This document shows, in pieces, positions 45,192-56,024 of a stretch of DNA of 64,000 bases (its first letter is position 1; every line of letters starts with the position of its first letter). Under the pieces are notes generated by a model. The model had not been told where the DNA came from. It did no database searches and saw only the letters and a program-made list of their open reading frames with translations. The DNA is from Cinnamomum chago (taxonomy: Eukaryota > Streptophyta > Magnoliopsida > Laurales > Lauraceae), in NCBI GenBank assembly GCA_038049695.1, contig CP142455.1:27193501-27257500 (forward strand), given 5' to 3'. The translations under genes and the position numbers were made by a program.

Positions 45192-47393
45192 GATTGCATA
45201 AAAATACATGAAATCTTCATAATAAGAAACTTAAAAAACTAAAATCAATGCCAGCAGGCAGTTTCTTTCCTTAAAAGATTATGTTGAGAGGAATTGTAGA
45301 ATTTTGGATCCAAGCAAAATTATAGCGTGTTTAATGTTCCAGCCTAAATTTTCAAATAATCAGAAGTTGATTGGTCATCGTAATTGTTTGGTCGAAACTC
45401 GAAACTAAGATCTCCAACCAAGAAAAATAAAAAGGAAACTAAGATCCACCCTGATACATGTATATGGGCTAGCTTGGCCATCAAATTCTTTATTTTTCAT
45501 TTTCGGTAAAAGGGCCATCATAATTGATGCAGACATTGGTTCAAGCCCAACTCCTACACGAACATAGTGGTTTAGGAAGCAGGTTGCCCAATGGGAATTT
45601 TATCGTTAACATGTACCTTTTCGTAATAGGTGATGAGCAAGCTGTCAGGATTGCTTACTGCCCTTACAAGAGCGATTAACTCAGGATAGGGGCTAACACA
45701 CATAACGCTGTTCTCAAAATTCAAAATTGGAGAGTTGGCTTTTGGAGATTCTTAAGATCCTATTTTATAGGAAAATTAGATGATAGTGATTTGGTGAGAT
45801 TAGGTGAGAAGGGAAATTCCAGAATGTGGCATTGCAAAACGTTTGAGGATGCGCCACGTGTCGCTCTCCCACGAATTCACAAGTCTAAGAATGCGTCACG
45901 TGTCGCTCCCCCATGAATTCATTTGCTGCTTTAATATATATAACTAGCACTTCAGGGCCCGCGCCCAACCCGAGCTTTTAATTCATCGAAGGAAAACCCA
46001 ATTTAAATTGAAAGTAGACACCGAGTAAAAAAAATTACATTTAATACTATTATATAGGAAATTCAAGATTGGTCACCATATTTTAGTTTACCTTCCTATT
46101 CATGGGACATGGATATTTGATAGAGAGAGAGATTAGTTGAAAGTAAATTAAAATACAAATGGGAAGTAATTGTTGGTCAAATGCATATGGGATGCATGAG
46201 TGTTTTTTTTTTTTTATAAAGGCAAATATTTTTAAAGAATCTTATATATAAATCTAAATCAATCGTCAAAAGGAAAAAATCGAATTATGTTCGAGTCAAA
46301 CTTACTGTGTTCTTTATGGTATCAGTGGCGACGATGCTAGAGTTGTCTCTGCTATGCAACATATTATGGAATGTAGTTGGAGAGAATGCTGATGTTGACG
46401 CTCCATCCTGCAATGGAATAACTAAAATTTCTACTTCTATATACCATGCATGAATGTTATATGAACCTTATAATAATGATAAAAAGAAAAGTAAAATGGT
46501 GAGCAGAAATAAGAAATAAAATTATTTAAAAGCAGGTATCTGAAAGATTTAGTAAATAGAATGAGTATATAAAAAAGCAAATAAAAGAACTATGATATGA
46601 AGAGCCAATGTATTAAAATAAAACGATGTTTATAAGTCTCCATCAAACGTCAAATATCAAAATATTAACTAATGGATCTTAATGGCACATTGTAGTGCTT
46701 ATGATTATGTGTACACAGAAAATACTTGTACCTTTGACAAAGGCACTTTGGAAGGAACTTATTATTTTCTCAACTGTTTTCAGCCTAATAGTCACAACTT
46801 TAGAAATAATTTTATGTCTAGTGTTGCATAGACTAATAGGCCTTAGGACGTTCGTGGATTGTGAATGGGATTCTTTTAGATCAGATCTTATTGATTTTGT
46901 GAGTGGGGTGCATTTTTTGAAAAAAAAAAATCTTGGACTATCCTAAAGACGACAGATCCAACTATATCCCACATCCATTGATAGATTCCAGTGTGGTACC
47001 CATTCGTAATGAGGGATTTTTAGGGATGCTGAAAGTCACCTCCTTCACTCCCTCTACAGGAGTTGAAAGAAGGTTCCGAGTAATTGGTGGAGATTATGGG
47101 AATTATGAGTTCTTTGAACACACTTAAATCTCTAAAACCATATGATGTTATGATTTATTTTAGAAGGTTTTAGAATATTTCATTTCCAATATTCACCCTT
47201 CTTGTCAACGATGTGCCCTTTTTTTTATTTCTTTTCCTATCAGTCCTACTATTTTTTCCTTCTATTTAGTATTTATAGTGTTACAATGCAAAGATTTTTT
47301 ATTTTTTGTCACTTTCTTTAGGTAAAGTTGTCATTGAATTCTTAATTTCTGTTCTAATTTTCCTTATGATTGCTTCGACCTTGCCAAAATTAT
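45192..47393. other. Intergenic region with one unidentified exon-like frame
   Basis: Two copies of a 'gccacgtgtcgct' phrase lie at about 45853 and 45897, with relatives at about 52035 and 52071. At 46939-47127 a plus-strand frame without low complexity reads IDSSVVPIRNEGFLGMLKVT, SFTPSTGVERRFRVIGGDYG and NYEFFEHT, then a stop. It looks like the last exon of a real protein, but I do not recognise the family and found no upstream exon. Confidence 0.35.
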
Positions 47394-49898
47394 CACTATT
47401 AGAAAAAAGGGTTTTTATATCGGTTGCAAAAAGTGCCCTATATCGGTTTTTCATATAACCGATATAATATCTCCAGTCAAGGTTTTTTATATCGGTTAAT
47501 ATTTTTTTATATCGGTTAATTCTTTTTTATATCGGTTACACATGAACCGACATAATAATCTCTATATATAATATCGGTTAGAAAAATATGTGATATTAAT
47601 TTCAATATTTTATATCGGTTATTATAAAACCGATATTAGATACACATATTTTATATCGGTTGTATACATATATTTTATATCGGTTATTATAAAACCGATA
47701 TGATATACACATATTTTATATCGGTTGTATACACATATTTTATATCGGTTATTATGGAACCGATATTATATATACATATTTTATATCGGTTATAATAAAA
47801 CCGATATTATATACTCAATGATTTTACATCGCACGTCTAGCGGCTAACCGCCAGTGCACCTGCGGCTAACCGCCAGTTCACATGCGGCTAACCGCTAGTG
47901 CACTTGCGGCTAGCCGCCAGTTATATATAGATATTTTATATCGGTTATTATGAAACCGATATTATATACCCAATGAAATCCCTTAATCCCCAGCGCGGGC
48001 TCATTGGTTCTTTCCCTCCTTTTTATTTTTCCTTCCCTCTCTTCTCTTTCTTTCTCCATCAGTCCTTCTTTCCTCTCACTCTCGCCTCTCTTCCCAGCGC
48101 CTCTCTCCCTCCAAAAACCCTTTTCCTCTCACTCTCGCTCTCTTCTCTCCTCACTCTCGCTCTCTCTGCTCTTCTCTCACTCTCGTTTTCTCTACTCTCT
48201 CTATTTGCTCTCCCTGTCTCTCTCGCTCACTCTCGTTCTCCGGAGAAAAAGAAGACGACGACGAAGAGGAAGAAGCTGCTCTTCCGGCGCTGCGCAGGTG
48301 CCAGGTACATCACGTTCTTTCCTTTCTTTTTGTTTCGTTTCTTTCTTTCCCTTTTCTTCTGTTGCTACTGTTTTCTGTTCTCTCTCTCTTTGTTTTTTTT
48401 TTTTTTGTTTTGTTTTCTCACGATCTCTGCTGCTGTTTTTTTTCCCTGCTGTGTTTCTGCTATTTTTTTTCCCTGCTGCGTTTCTTCACAATGTTGTTTT
48501 TTCCCTGTTGTTTCGTGCTGCTGTTTTTTTTTTTCCCTGTTGTGTTGCTGTTTTCTTTCTATTGCTGCTGTTCTTTTTGTTTTTTTGCTCTGCTGCTACA
48601 TTTTTTTTTTATGATGTTTCTTATGCTGCTGCTGTTTCTTTTCTTTTTTGTTTTTTTTTTGGATTGGACATGGATTGGTTTAGGTAGGATGAAGATATTC
48701 ATATCATGAATCTGTTTGAGGAATCCAGAAGTTGGAGGCTAGCCTCCAGAAGTTGAAGGCTAGCCACCAACTTGGTTCGGCTAGCCACCTCCAAGTTGAA
48801 GGCTAGCCTCCAGAAGTTGAAGGTGATTTTACACTACTTTCTATTCAATCTGGGTTAAATCTCAAAACATGAAAGTTGTAGCCCTCTGATAAATCTTTCA
48901 TTTAGATCAAGAATCATGTTGTTTCGAGTTCAGAAGAGGAAGTTATGAATTTTCTACTGGAGACAACTCTGCTTCACTCAGGTTGCTGTTTTTCTGTGAC
49001 CAGTCAGCTTCAAGGTGATTTTACACTACTTTTCATTCAATCTGGGTTAAATCTTAAAACATGAAAGTTGTAGCCCTCTAATAAATATTTCATTTGGATC
49101 AAGAATCATGTTGTTTCGAGTTCAGAAGAGGAATTTATGAATTTTCTACTGGAGACAACTCTGCTTCACTCAGGTTGCTGTTTTTCTGTGACCAGTCAGC
49201 TTCAAGGTGATTTTACACTACTTTCCATTCAATCTGGGTTAAATCTCAAAACATGAAAGTTGTAGCCCTCTAAAAAATCTTTCATTTGGATCAAGAATCA
49301 TGTTGTTTCGAGTTCAGAAGAGAAAGTTATGAATTTTCTACTGGAGACAAATTCTGCCATTCAAATCAGGATGGCTCACGGCTAGCCGCAGGAAAAGTTG
49401 GGGGCTAGCCGCAGGTGCACTGGCGGTTAGCCGCAGGAAGCACAGAAAATCATCCTGAAAAAAAAAATGCTTACTGGAAAGCTGACCGTGGGTCTGGCGG
49501 CTAGCCCCCTTGCAAAGGGCGGCTAGCCGCCAGGTGACCGTAAGGTCACCTGACCCTTTCTAGAAGGATTATTTATAAAAAAAAAAATACATATATAATA
49601 TTAAATCGGTTACAGAACAAACGATATAATACAATCCCAAAAAACCGATATTATAAATATTTTTTATATCGGTTTCACTTTTTTTATATCGGTTTTACAG
49701 TCATATGTGTTATAATTTCAGGTTTAAAAGACATTAGTTGTCCAAAAACCGATATGAAATAATACACATATTATATCGGTTATAGTCATCTATTATATCG
49801 GGGGTACTTATATCGGTTTGAAGTTTACTGAAAAACCGATATAATAGGTCTTTTATATCGGTTTTTAGCCGATATAAAAACCCTTTTTTCTAGTAGTG
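47394..49898 (+). mobile_element. 2.5-kb non-autonomous CACTA element
   Basis: The ends CACTATTAGAAAAAAGGG and (inverted) CACTACTAGAAAAAAGGG match at 29 of 30 bases when extended to ATATCGG. TAT flanks both sides (47391-47393 and 49899-49901). Both subterminal zones (47410-47970 and 49595-49880) are packed with ATATCGGTT motifs in both orientations. The interior has no transposase. It has a CT-rich leader-like tract (48000-48304) ending at a splice donor, and tandem repeats. The leader tract's resemblance to 9590-9852 suggests deletion from an autonomous element. Confidence 0.93.
48821..49352 (+). repeat. About 192-bp tandem repeat, 2.8 copies, inside the short CACTA
   Basis: Copies begin aaggtgattttacactact at 48821, 49012 and 49204 and are nearly identical; the third breaks off near 49352. 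They lie between blocks of GGCTAGCC-centred palindromes (48735-48815 and 49375-49535). Confidence 0.92.
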
Positions 49899-49901
49899 TA
49901 T

Positions 49902-50191
49902 GTTTGTTCCACCCTCACAAATTATTATATATTATAGGTATATGATTCAATTCCTAATTCTTTTTTATTTTTTGCCTAAAGATCTAAAGTGTGACCCACT
50001 GATGTGATTCTCTATTAATTTAAAGACGTAAAAAAGTTTTTTATGGGTTTCACCTCTATCGATTACATGCCTTAAAAATTTTCTTGTGGGAATTGGCTTT
50101 TACTTACTACCCACTTAGTGTTGATTATATGGGGCCAAAAATTTAAAGTGGTGAGTGGTGATCGACTGGTAGAAAAACAGTGTTGTGATTG
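49902..50191. other. Short spacer
   Basis: AT-rich DNA between the short CACTA and the dioxygenase fragment. It may contain part of the original promoter of that fragment; no clear TATA box was chosen. Confidence 0.3.
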
Positions 50192-50386
50192 ATGATGGAC
50201 GGCAGAGAAGAAGCAGTTCCAGTGACAATTGATCTGGACCAGTTCCCAGCCCAAGCTGGGAAACTTGTAGATGCTTGTGAGGCGTTGGGGTGCTTCCATG
50301 GGGTCAATCACAAGATTCCGTTACAGCTCAAGTCTGAAATGAAACTCCGAGACGAAACGCCGGAACACCGACACGATTGTAAATAG
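50192..50386 (+). pseudogene. 5' fragment of a 2-oxoglutarate-dependent dioxygenase (DAO-like)
   Basis: The frame reads MMDGREEAVPVTIDLDQFPA, then QAGKLVDACEALGCFHGVNH and KIPLQLKSEMKL. This is the N-terminal DIOX_N part of plant 2OG/Fe(II) dioxygenases, closest in memory to the auxin-oxidising DAO group, whose enzymes oxidise indole-3-acetic acid in the cytosol. After SEMKL the normal sequence is lost and an unrelated tail ends at TAG at 50384-50386. The iron-binding HxD...H triad and the oxoglutarate-binding Arg are absent, so no enzyme is encoded. DAO versus a related DOXC member cannot be settled from 60 residues. Confidence 0.75.
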
Positions 50387-50805
50387 CGGATATGTGGAAC
50401 CCACACCGACATACCCAGACATCCTCTAATTACTCAGTATTATATTATACCCCCCATCCTCTTGTGGACCCAGTAAGAAATTTTTTAAGACTTGAAATTG
50501 ATAGAGAATAACATTAGTGGGCCCACTAATCACAGAATGCATGGACGGCTTCGAATATAGACCAAAGTGTTTTACTCTGAGCCGTTTGATTGCATGCCCA
50601 TGATTTTGATCATGTGGTTGTGATGCCTAGTGGGGCCCACTATTGATGGGTGGATCCATACCTGTTGCATTAATATATATATATATATATATATATATTG
50701 ATAAGTGATTAGAGATCCTCTCAATTCAAATCAACAATTCACAACAAATTGAGGGCAACCATCAAGATCGTCTATCCTTTCTTGTACTCGTTCCAACCAC
50801 CCTTT
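50387..50805. other. Spacer with TA microsatellite
   Basis: Non-coding DNA with a TA run at about 50673-50698. No gene was seen. Confidence 0.4.
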
Positions 50806-51990
50806 CTAAAAGCCAAGACCCCTTTGATGCAAAGACACATGTACACACTGCTTTTCTTTTGGCTCAGAAATCCTACAAAATAGGATCTAAGAAGGTCGAC
50901 TTTCTTTTCTCTCTAATTTGGAGATTAAAGTCATTGAGTGTTTCACCAGCCATTCGTTTATCACTCAAAAATTCAAATTGTTAAAAATGGAATTCAATTT
51001 ATCTCCATCTTGGTGACCCACCATTGGACGGCCTTGGATGCATTTTCTAGGGCATTACTCCCTTGTTTAGAAAGACTTCAACTTATGCATGTGTTGGACG
51101 CTATTGTTTTGGATTTCGGCCCACTGATGGACTTTTTTATAATTTATGTCAGTTCTACATGTCTTTATTTTCCCATCATGTGTCATTGTGTTGGACTCAG
51201 ATAGGACAATTCCATCAGTGGGCCCCACTGGTGGGAGGCCTGTGGAAAAATATTACTTCCTCTTTTATATGGTCGTTTCACATTCTAATAATCCTTTTAG
51301 CGGCTTGCTTTGGATTAATACCAAAGACTTTTTTGCAAGCTTGAGTTGGATAAATCCAAACTATCTCAAATGCGTTGGAAAAATAGATGGAGAGTTGGTA
51401 ATAAAGCTAAAAGCCAAGACCCCTTTAATGCAAAGACACCACACACTGCTTTTCTTTTGGCTCGGAAATCCTACAAAATAGAATCTAATTAAGAACGTCG
51501 ACTTTCTTTCTCTCTAATTTGGAGATAAGAGTCATTAGGTGTTTCACCAGCCATATCGTTTATCACTAAAATAATTCAAATTGTTAAAAATGGAAATCAA
51601 TTTCTCTCCATCTTGGTGACCCACCCATTGGACGGCCTTGGATGCATTTTCTAGGGCATTACTCCCTTGTTTAGAAAGACTTCAATTTATGCATGTGTTG
51701 GACGCTATTGTTTTGGATTTCACAGATGGGTGGGCCCACTGTTGTCAGTTCTACATGTCCTTATTTTCCCATCATGTGTCATTGTGTTGGACTTAGATAG
51801 AACAATTCCATCAGTGGGCCCCCACTGGTGGGAGGCCTGTAACAAAATATTACTTCCTCTTTTATATAGTTGTTTCACATTCCAATAATCCTTTTAGTAG
51901 CTTACGAGACTTTTTTGCAAGCTTGCATTGGATAAATCCAAACTATCCCAAATGCGTCGGAAAAATAGATGGAGAGTTGGCAATAAGGAT
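50806..51990 (+). repeat. About 600-bp tandem duplication
   Basis: aaaagccaagacccctttga begins one copy near 50806 and a variant begins the second near 51408. Landmarks recur in order: 'gcttttcttttggctc', 'gtttcaccagccat', 'tttagaaagacttcaa', 'tccatcagtgggcc' and 'aatagatggagagttgg'. The second copy has several small deletions. Short frames in it are unsupported. Confidence 0.85.
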
Positions 51991-52198
51991 CTCATTGAGA
52001 TATTTTTTAGAGTAATTTAAAGGAATTAATTGCTGCCACGTGTAATCCTCCCAGGAAGCCCCTCCCGCCACATGTCGCTCCCCCGCGAAAAGGTTGCTAT
52101 CTTTATATATATAATTCTTCTCCAATACCCGGATTAGTCCCTCACATTTATGGTGATGACTTATTAAATTGATCCTTCTTTCTCAAGCTTGTTTTTTT

Positions 52199-52682
52199 GA
52201 CATGACATTGGATACAAGTGGGTTTATTTTGGGATTTTGTGCTAGAGAGCAAAAAAGGATGTTTGGAATCATATGGGGGAGGTCGGACTGAAAATCCTCA
52301 AAAATAAGAATTTAATTTGGTCTAAATAATCGATGATTTACCATTGTCAAACAGGGGTGTTCTACGTAATGAGGGAAAAAAAATTTTGGTTGCTATACAT
52401 GTCTTGATGAAATATAGAAATGTCCGTTTTTAATTTTTTTGACATGGCATTGGATACAAGTGGGTTTATTTTGGGATTTTGTGATAGAGAGCAAAAAAGG
52501 ATGTTTGAAATCATATGGGGGAGGTCAGACCGAAAATCCTCAAAAATAAGAATTTAATTTGGTCTAAATAATCGATGATTTACCATTGTCAAACAGGGGT
52601 GTTCTACGTAATGAGGAAAAAAAAATTTTGGTTTCCAAACATGTCTTGATGAAATATAGAAATGTACGTTCTTGTTCTAAAT
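52199..52682 (+). repeat. 242-bp tandem duplication
   Basis: Two copies starting gacatgacattggatacaag (52199) and gacatggcattggatacaag (52441) are nearly identical. A relative of the preceding flank (catttatggtgatgactta at 52147) recurs at 52968 and runs into gacatgacatt at 53017-53027, where the next CACTA begins. Confidence 0.88.
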
Positions 52683-53039
52683 CAGTCTTCAACTGCTATT
52701 CATATGGATGAACCCAACCACCATTTAATTTTCTTCCTTTTGTCATTTTCTCCAAATCCAAATGCATCTTAAGATGAATAGTTGCTACCAATCAAACATA
52801 AGGTTTTCGAACGACAAGCTTCAAGCGAAGGAAGTATATAAGCCTTTGGGATGCCATCCTCCTTAATTTCCAATTGCCTTTGAGCATGCGTTTACAAGTA
52901 GCCCAGTTGGTCCCATACATTTACACAAAGATTCTTCTCTAATGCGTGGATTGGTCCCCCCACATTTATGGTGATGACTTATGAAATGGGCCCTTCTTTC
53001 TCAAGCTTGGGCTTTTGACATGACATTCACTACAAGAAA

Positions 53040-53635
53040 TTGCACTTTTGCCGCCGGCAAAAGTCTATAAAACGCCGGTGAACACCTTTGCCGGCGATTT
53101 TCCTTGCGCCGGCAATACGCCGGTAAAAGGTCGCCAGCATTAGCTTTTGCCGGCGAAAAATGGTTAGCGCCGGGAAATATAAGACATTAACGGCGTTTTT
53201 ATTCGCCGGGAAAAGATGTATAAAATGCCGGGAAAAGGCCTTTATTTTTCAATAATAAATTGATTTTAAAACTTTTGCCGGCGTTTTTTTTGCGCCGGCA
53301 AAACATTTATATTTTATGGATTTTTTTTTAAAAATTTATTGCCGGCGTTTTTTTGCGCCGGCAAAACATTTATATTTTATGGAATTTTTTTTTCAAAATT
53401 TATTGCCGGCGTTTTTTTTGCGCCGGCAAAACATTTATATTTTATGGAATTTTTTTCAAAATTTATTGCCGGCGTTTTTTTTTGCGCCGGCAAAACATTT
53501 ATATTTTATGAAAATTAATTTTCCAAAATTATTTGCCGGCGTATTTTGTCGCCGGGAAAATATTTATTTTTTTTTAAATAATTATTTTGAAGGTGTTTTG
53601 CCGGCGAAAATGTTGCGCCGGCAATGAATATTCAT
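53040..53635. repeat. GCCGGC subterminal array with a tandem repeat of about 64 bp
   Basis: CGCCGGCAAA and its complement recur throughout. Five units beginning gccggcg at 53277, 53341, 53405, 53468 and 53535 form a regular tandem array, each with a short inverted pair around a T-run. This is the probable binding region for the second-ORF protein. The open frame at 53316-53627 is only this repeat translated. Confidence 0.9.
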
Positions 53636-53999
53636 TTATTGTATTTATTTGATTTTTTAATTTTTTTCCTGTATATGCATCATTACAACTTCCAACCTGT
53701 ATCGTATGAAACTACTATTCTAGTATCTAAGACCAAATCTCCTACACACCCAACATCTATCTATTCCAAATATTCATTCCACTTTATATTAATATTCAAA
53801 TATCCTTACAATATTAAAAGTACTTTACCATTACCATTACAAAATAAAAATCCATGCTAACATTCTACTATTTGCCAACATTCAAATGCCAATGAAAAAT
53901 TACATCTTCATATACAATCATCTCATTGTTGCACCAATCCAACACCTGCAACATTGTTCAAAAAAACTTCATACATCCTATTTTAACATATGGCAATCT
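53636..53999. other. Inner flank of the terminal array
   Basis: AT-rich non-coding DNA between the terminal repeats and the first captured fragment. No coding signal was seen. Confidence 0.4.
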
Positions 54000-54327
54000 G
54001 TTATGTCATGCTCTTGAGGTAAGCTCCATGTCAGACCTCCAAGGTTATAGCTTGTGATAGTTAGAGTATTTTGCTTGCAATTGTCTGGACTCAGAATATT
54101 GTTGTTGTTCACACACTTGAGCATATTGCCATTAGAAGTGTAGCCATTGGAGGACTCCAGTTCCCCCTTTAGTGCTTTGTCATAATCTAATGGATTCATA
54201 ACTAGACACATGACATCTGCATAATGAAGTACTGGATACTTGGAACTACCAAACATTGAAGATTCAACTACCAGTTTTTCTTTGATACTCTGAACAGCAT
54301 GTGCATATTCCAATCCAAATAGAACCT
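54000..54327 (-). pseudogene. Unidentified captured exon
   Basis: From a good acceptor (TGTAG before GTTCTATTTGG at 54327) the frame reads FGLEYAHAVQSIKEKLVVES, SMFGSSKYPVLHYADVMCLV, MNPLDYDKALKGELESSNGY, and ends at TAA (about 53978). The composition is that of a real protein exon, not a repeat. I do not recognise the family. Its place in the cargo zone and its sense agree with a captured host exon. Confidence 0.4.
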
Positions 54328-54602
54328 ACATTTCGGAAAGAAGAAAATGATTATAAAAGATTAAAGAATATCATACCACCCACTAGAATTACATTTTTCA
54401 GATGATTGCTAAATTAGAATGAACAACTTTATAAGGAAGATTCCTATCAGCAATTCAGACTAAAAAGTGTCTCACTAAAAAAAGTAAACAATACCCAATT
54501 CAATGCAATAGCCTGATTGAACAAGCTGCAAGTCACAAGTGCCGGTTTGTCTTGGTCTCCAAACACAGCAACAGAAACAGAACCATGTCTAGTCTATATA
54601 AC

Positions 54603-54715
54603 ATGTTCCTGATGACAGTTACATGAACAGTTCAGAAGAAAGACACAAACTACAAGTCATGTTCCTGATGACAATTACATGAACAGTTCAGAAGAAAGAC
54701 ACAGACTACAAGTAG
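54603..54715. repeat. 56-bp direct repeat, two copies
   Basis: atgttcctgatgac begins both copies at 54603 and 54659, followed by 'acatgaacagttcagaagaa' in each. It lies in an unassigned part of the cargo zone. Confidence 0.8.
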
Positions 54716-55859
54716 TCATAGAGCAGATGCATGATTCTGTCAGGCATTACTCTCATACAAAAGAATAACAAAGGCTTCTCCAAGTTCAAAAACTAAAAAA
54801 TTGTTCTGTCTTCTTGATGACCACATCCATCATTACAATTTCAAAAAGAAAACCAAAACCCATATCCATTAGCTCCATGATAAATACAGAATCATAAAAG
54901 CAAAGGGAAACAGAAAATACGTCTTCATGATAAATACGTCGCTCGGACGACTGCACACTCTGAGGAGTGATGGATAAGAGGAGCTTTTGTGATCGAGTCA
55001 AGTCGAGTTAGCTCACGCGAGGAAGAAAGATAATATCCCTGCAGTCAAACCATTCAGCACATCATTTAAAAAAAAAGGCCATTTAATTCAGTGCTGAATT
55101 GACCAGTTGTTTGTTTAAAACTACATAAATGGCCCAGATTATATAGCACATGCACAGAATATCTGATTTATTAACCAGTTCTGATCACAAACAATTGATA
55201 ATGATCATTCTGCAAGCTCCTTAGCAGCAGTTGGTACTCTAAACATCATCAATGTGCATGGACTAAATCATCCTCTTTACATTAATGGGTGTTTCATTTT
55301 CTTCAAATGAATTTATTCATCATAAGATACTTTGGCCCTATTGGCTAGATTGGATCCTTGGAACTCAGTTGTTCAAAACTCAGTTTACCAGTAAATCTAA
55401 TTACATTGATTATAGCAATGAAACAAGACGATAGTATCAGCTGGTCAGGACATGGGTGTGTGAGTTGGAGTGTGTGTTCGAATCACCAATGTAATCAAAA
55501 AAGAAAAAGAAAAAGGTCACAAGAAGTAACTCAGATGTATCCAAATGTGCGAACACTGCACCCTGTTTATGAAAAGGGCACTTGGCTTTCTCTTTCACTA
55601 CCTCAGCAAAGTCTCTTGGTTATCCACAGTTCCAGTCTTTTCAGTACTCTTAAACAAACTGAAATTACACTATCCCAACTTCAAGCATGAATCCCATCGT
55701 TGTTTGAAAGATTCATTACCCAAATCATATAGTAAGTTGGGCCCTAAGAAATATACTAGATACAATGGACTATAGTAAAAAATTGGAAACTGGCAGTCGC
55801 AGATAGGACAAAGGAAAAGAAGAAGAAAAAAAAAGGCTAAACTGTGACAACTTTCTTAC
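54716..55859. other. Cargo zone, unassigned part
   Basis: No recognised gene. The short frames here show no family motif. The part just before 55860 is the intron following the ABCC exon. Confidence 0.35.
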
Positions 55860-56024
55860 CCTGTACCAGAAATTCAGCCAAGCAAGTGGAATGATGGGTA
55901 TGATTGTTGGCCAAGCAACCTGACAAGTGATGACTATAATGCTAAGTACTGTGATGTACATTGCAACCATTAGCCCCACGAAAAAGGGAAGGAAGATATC
56001 AATGTTAGTTTCGTCAGTTGAAGC
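55860..56024 (-). pseudogene. Captured ABCC (MRP-type) transporter exon
   Basis: A 165-nt exon with TTGCAG acceptor and GTAAG donor reads [20 protein letters not shown], then [20 protein letters not shown] and [15 protein letters not shown]. This matches the second membrane domain of plant ABCC transporters just before their GYYL(A/S)SSRELTRL motif, closest to the ABCC4/14 type. Those proteins move glutathione conjugates and other anions across membranes. Only this exon was recognised; the neighbouring exons are missing. It lies in the same sense as the element's transposase genes. Confidence 0.85.

Noticed and set aside
45840..45990. Possible Helitron 3' end (tatataactag, GC-rich stretch, repeated gccacgtgtcgct)
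   Set aside because: No clear 16-20 bp hairpin next to a CTRR terminus and no matching 5' TC end could be placed.
47973..48709. Three long Phe/Leu/Ser-rich open frames
   Set aside because: They have the same cause: a CT- and T-rich tract inside the short CACTA. The absence of stops reflects base composition.
53316..53627. 103-residue frame with repeated FAPAKHLYFM-like units
   Set aside because: It is the translation of the GCCGGC tandem array. The periodicity belongs to the DNA repeat.
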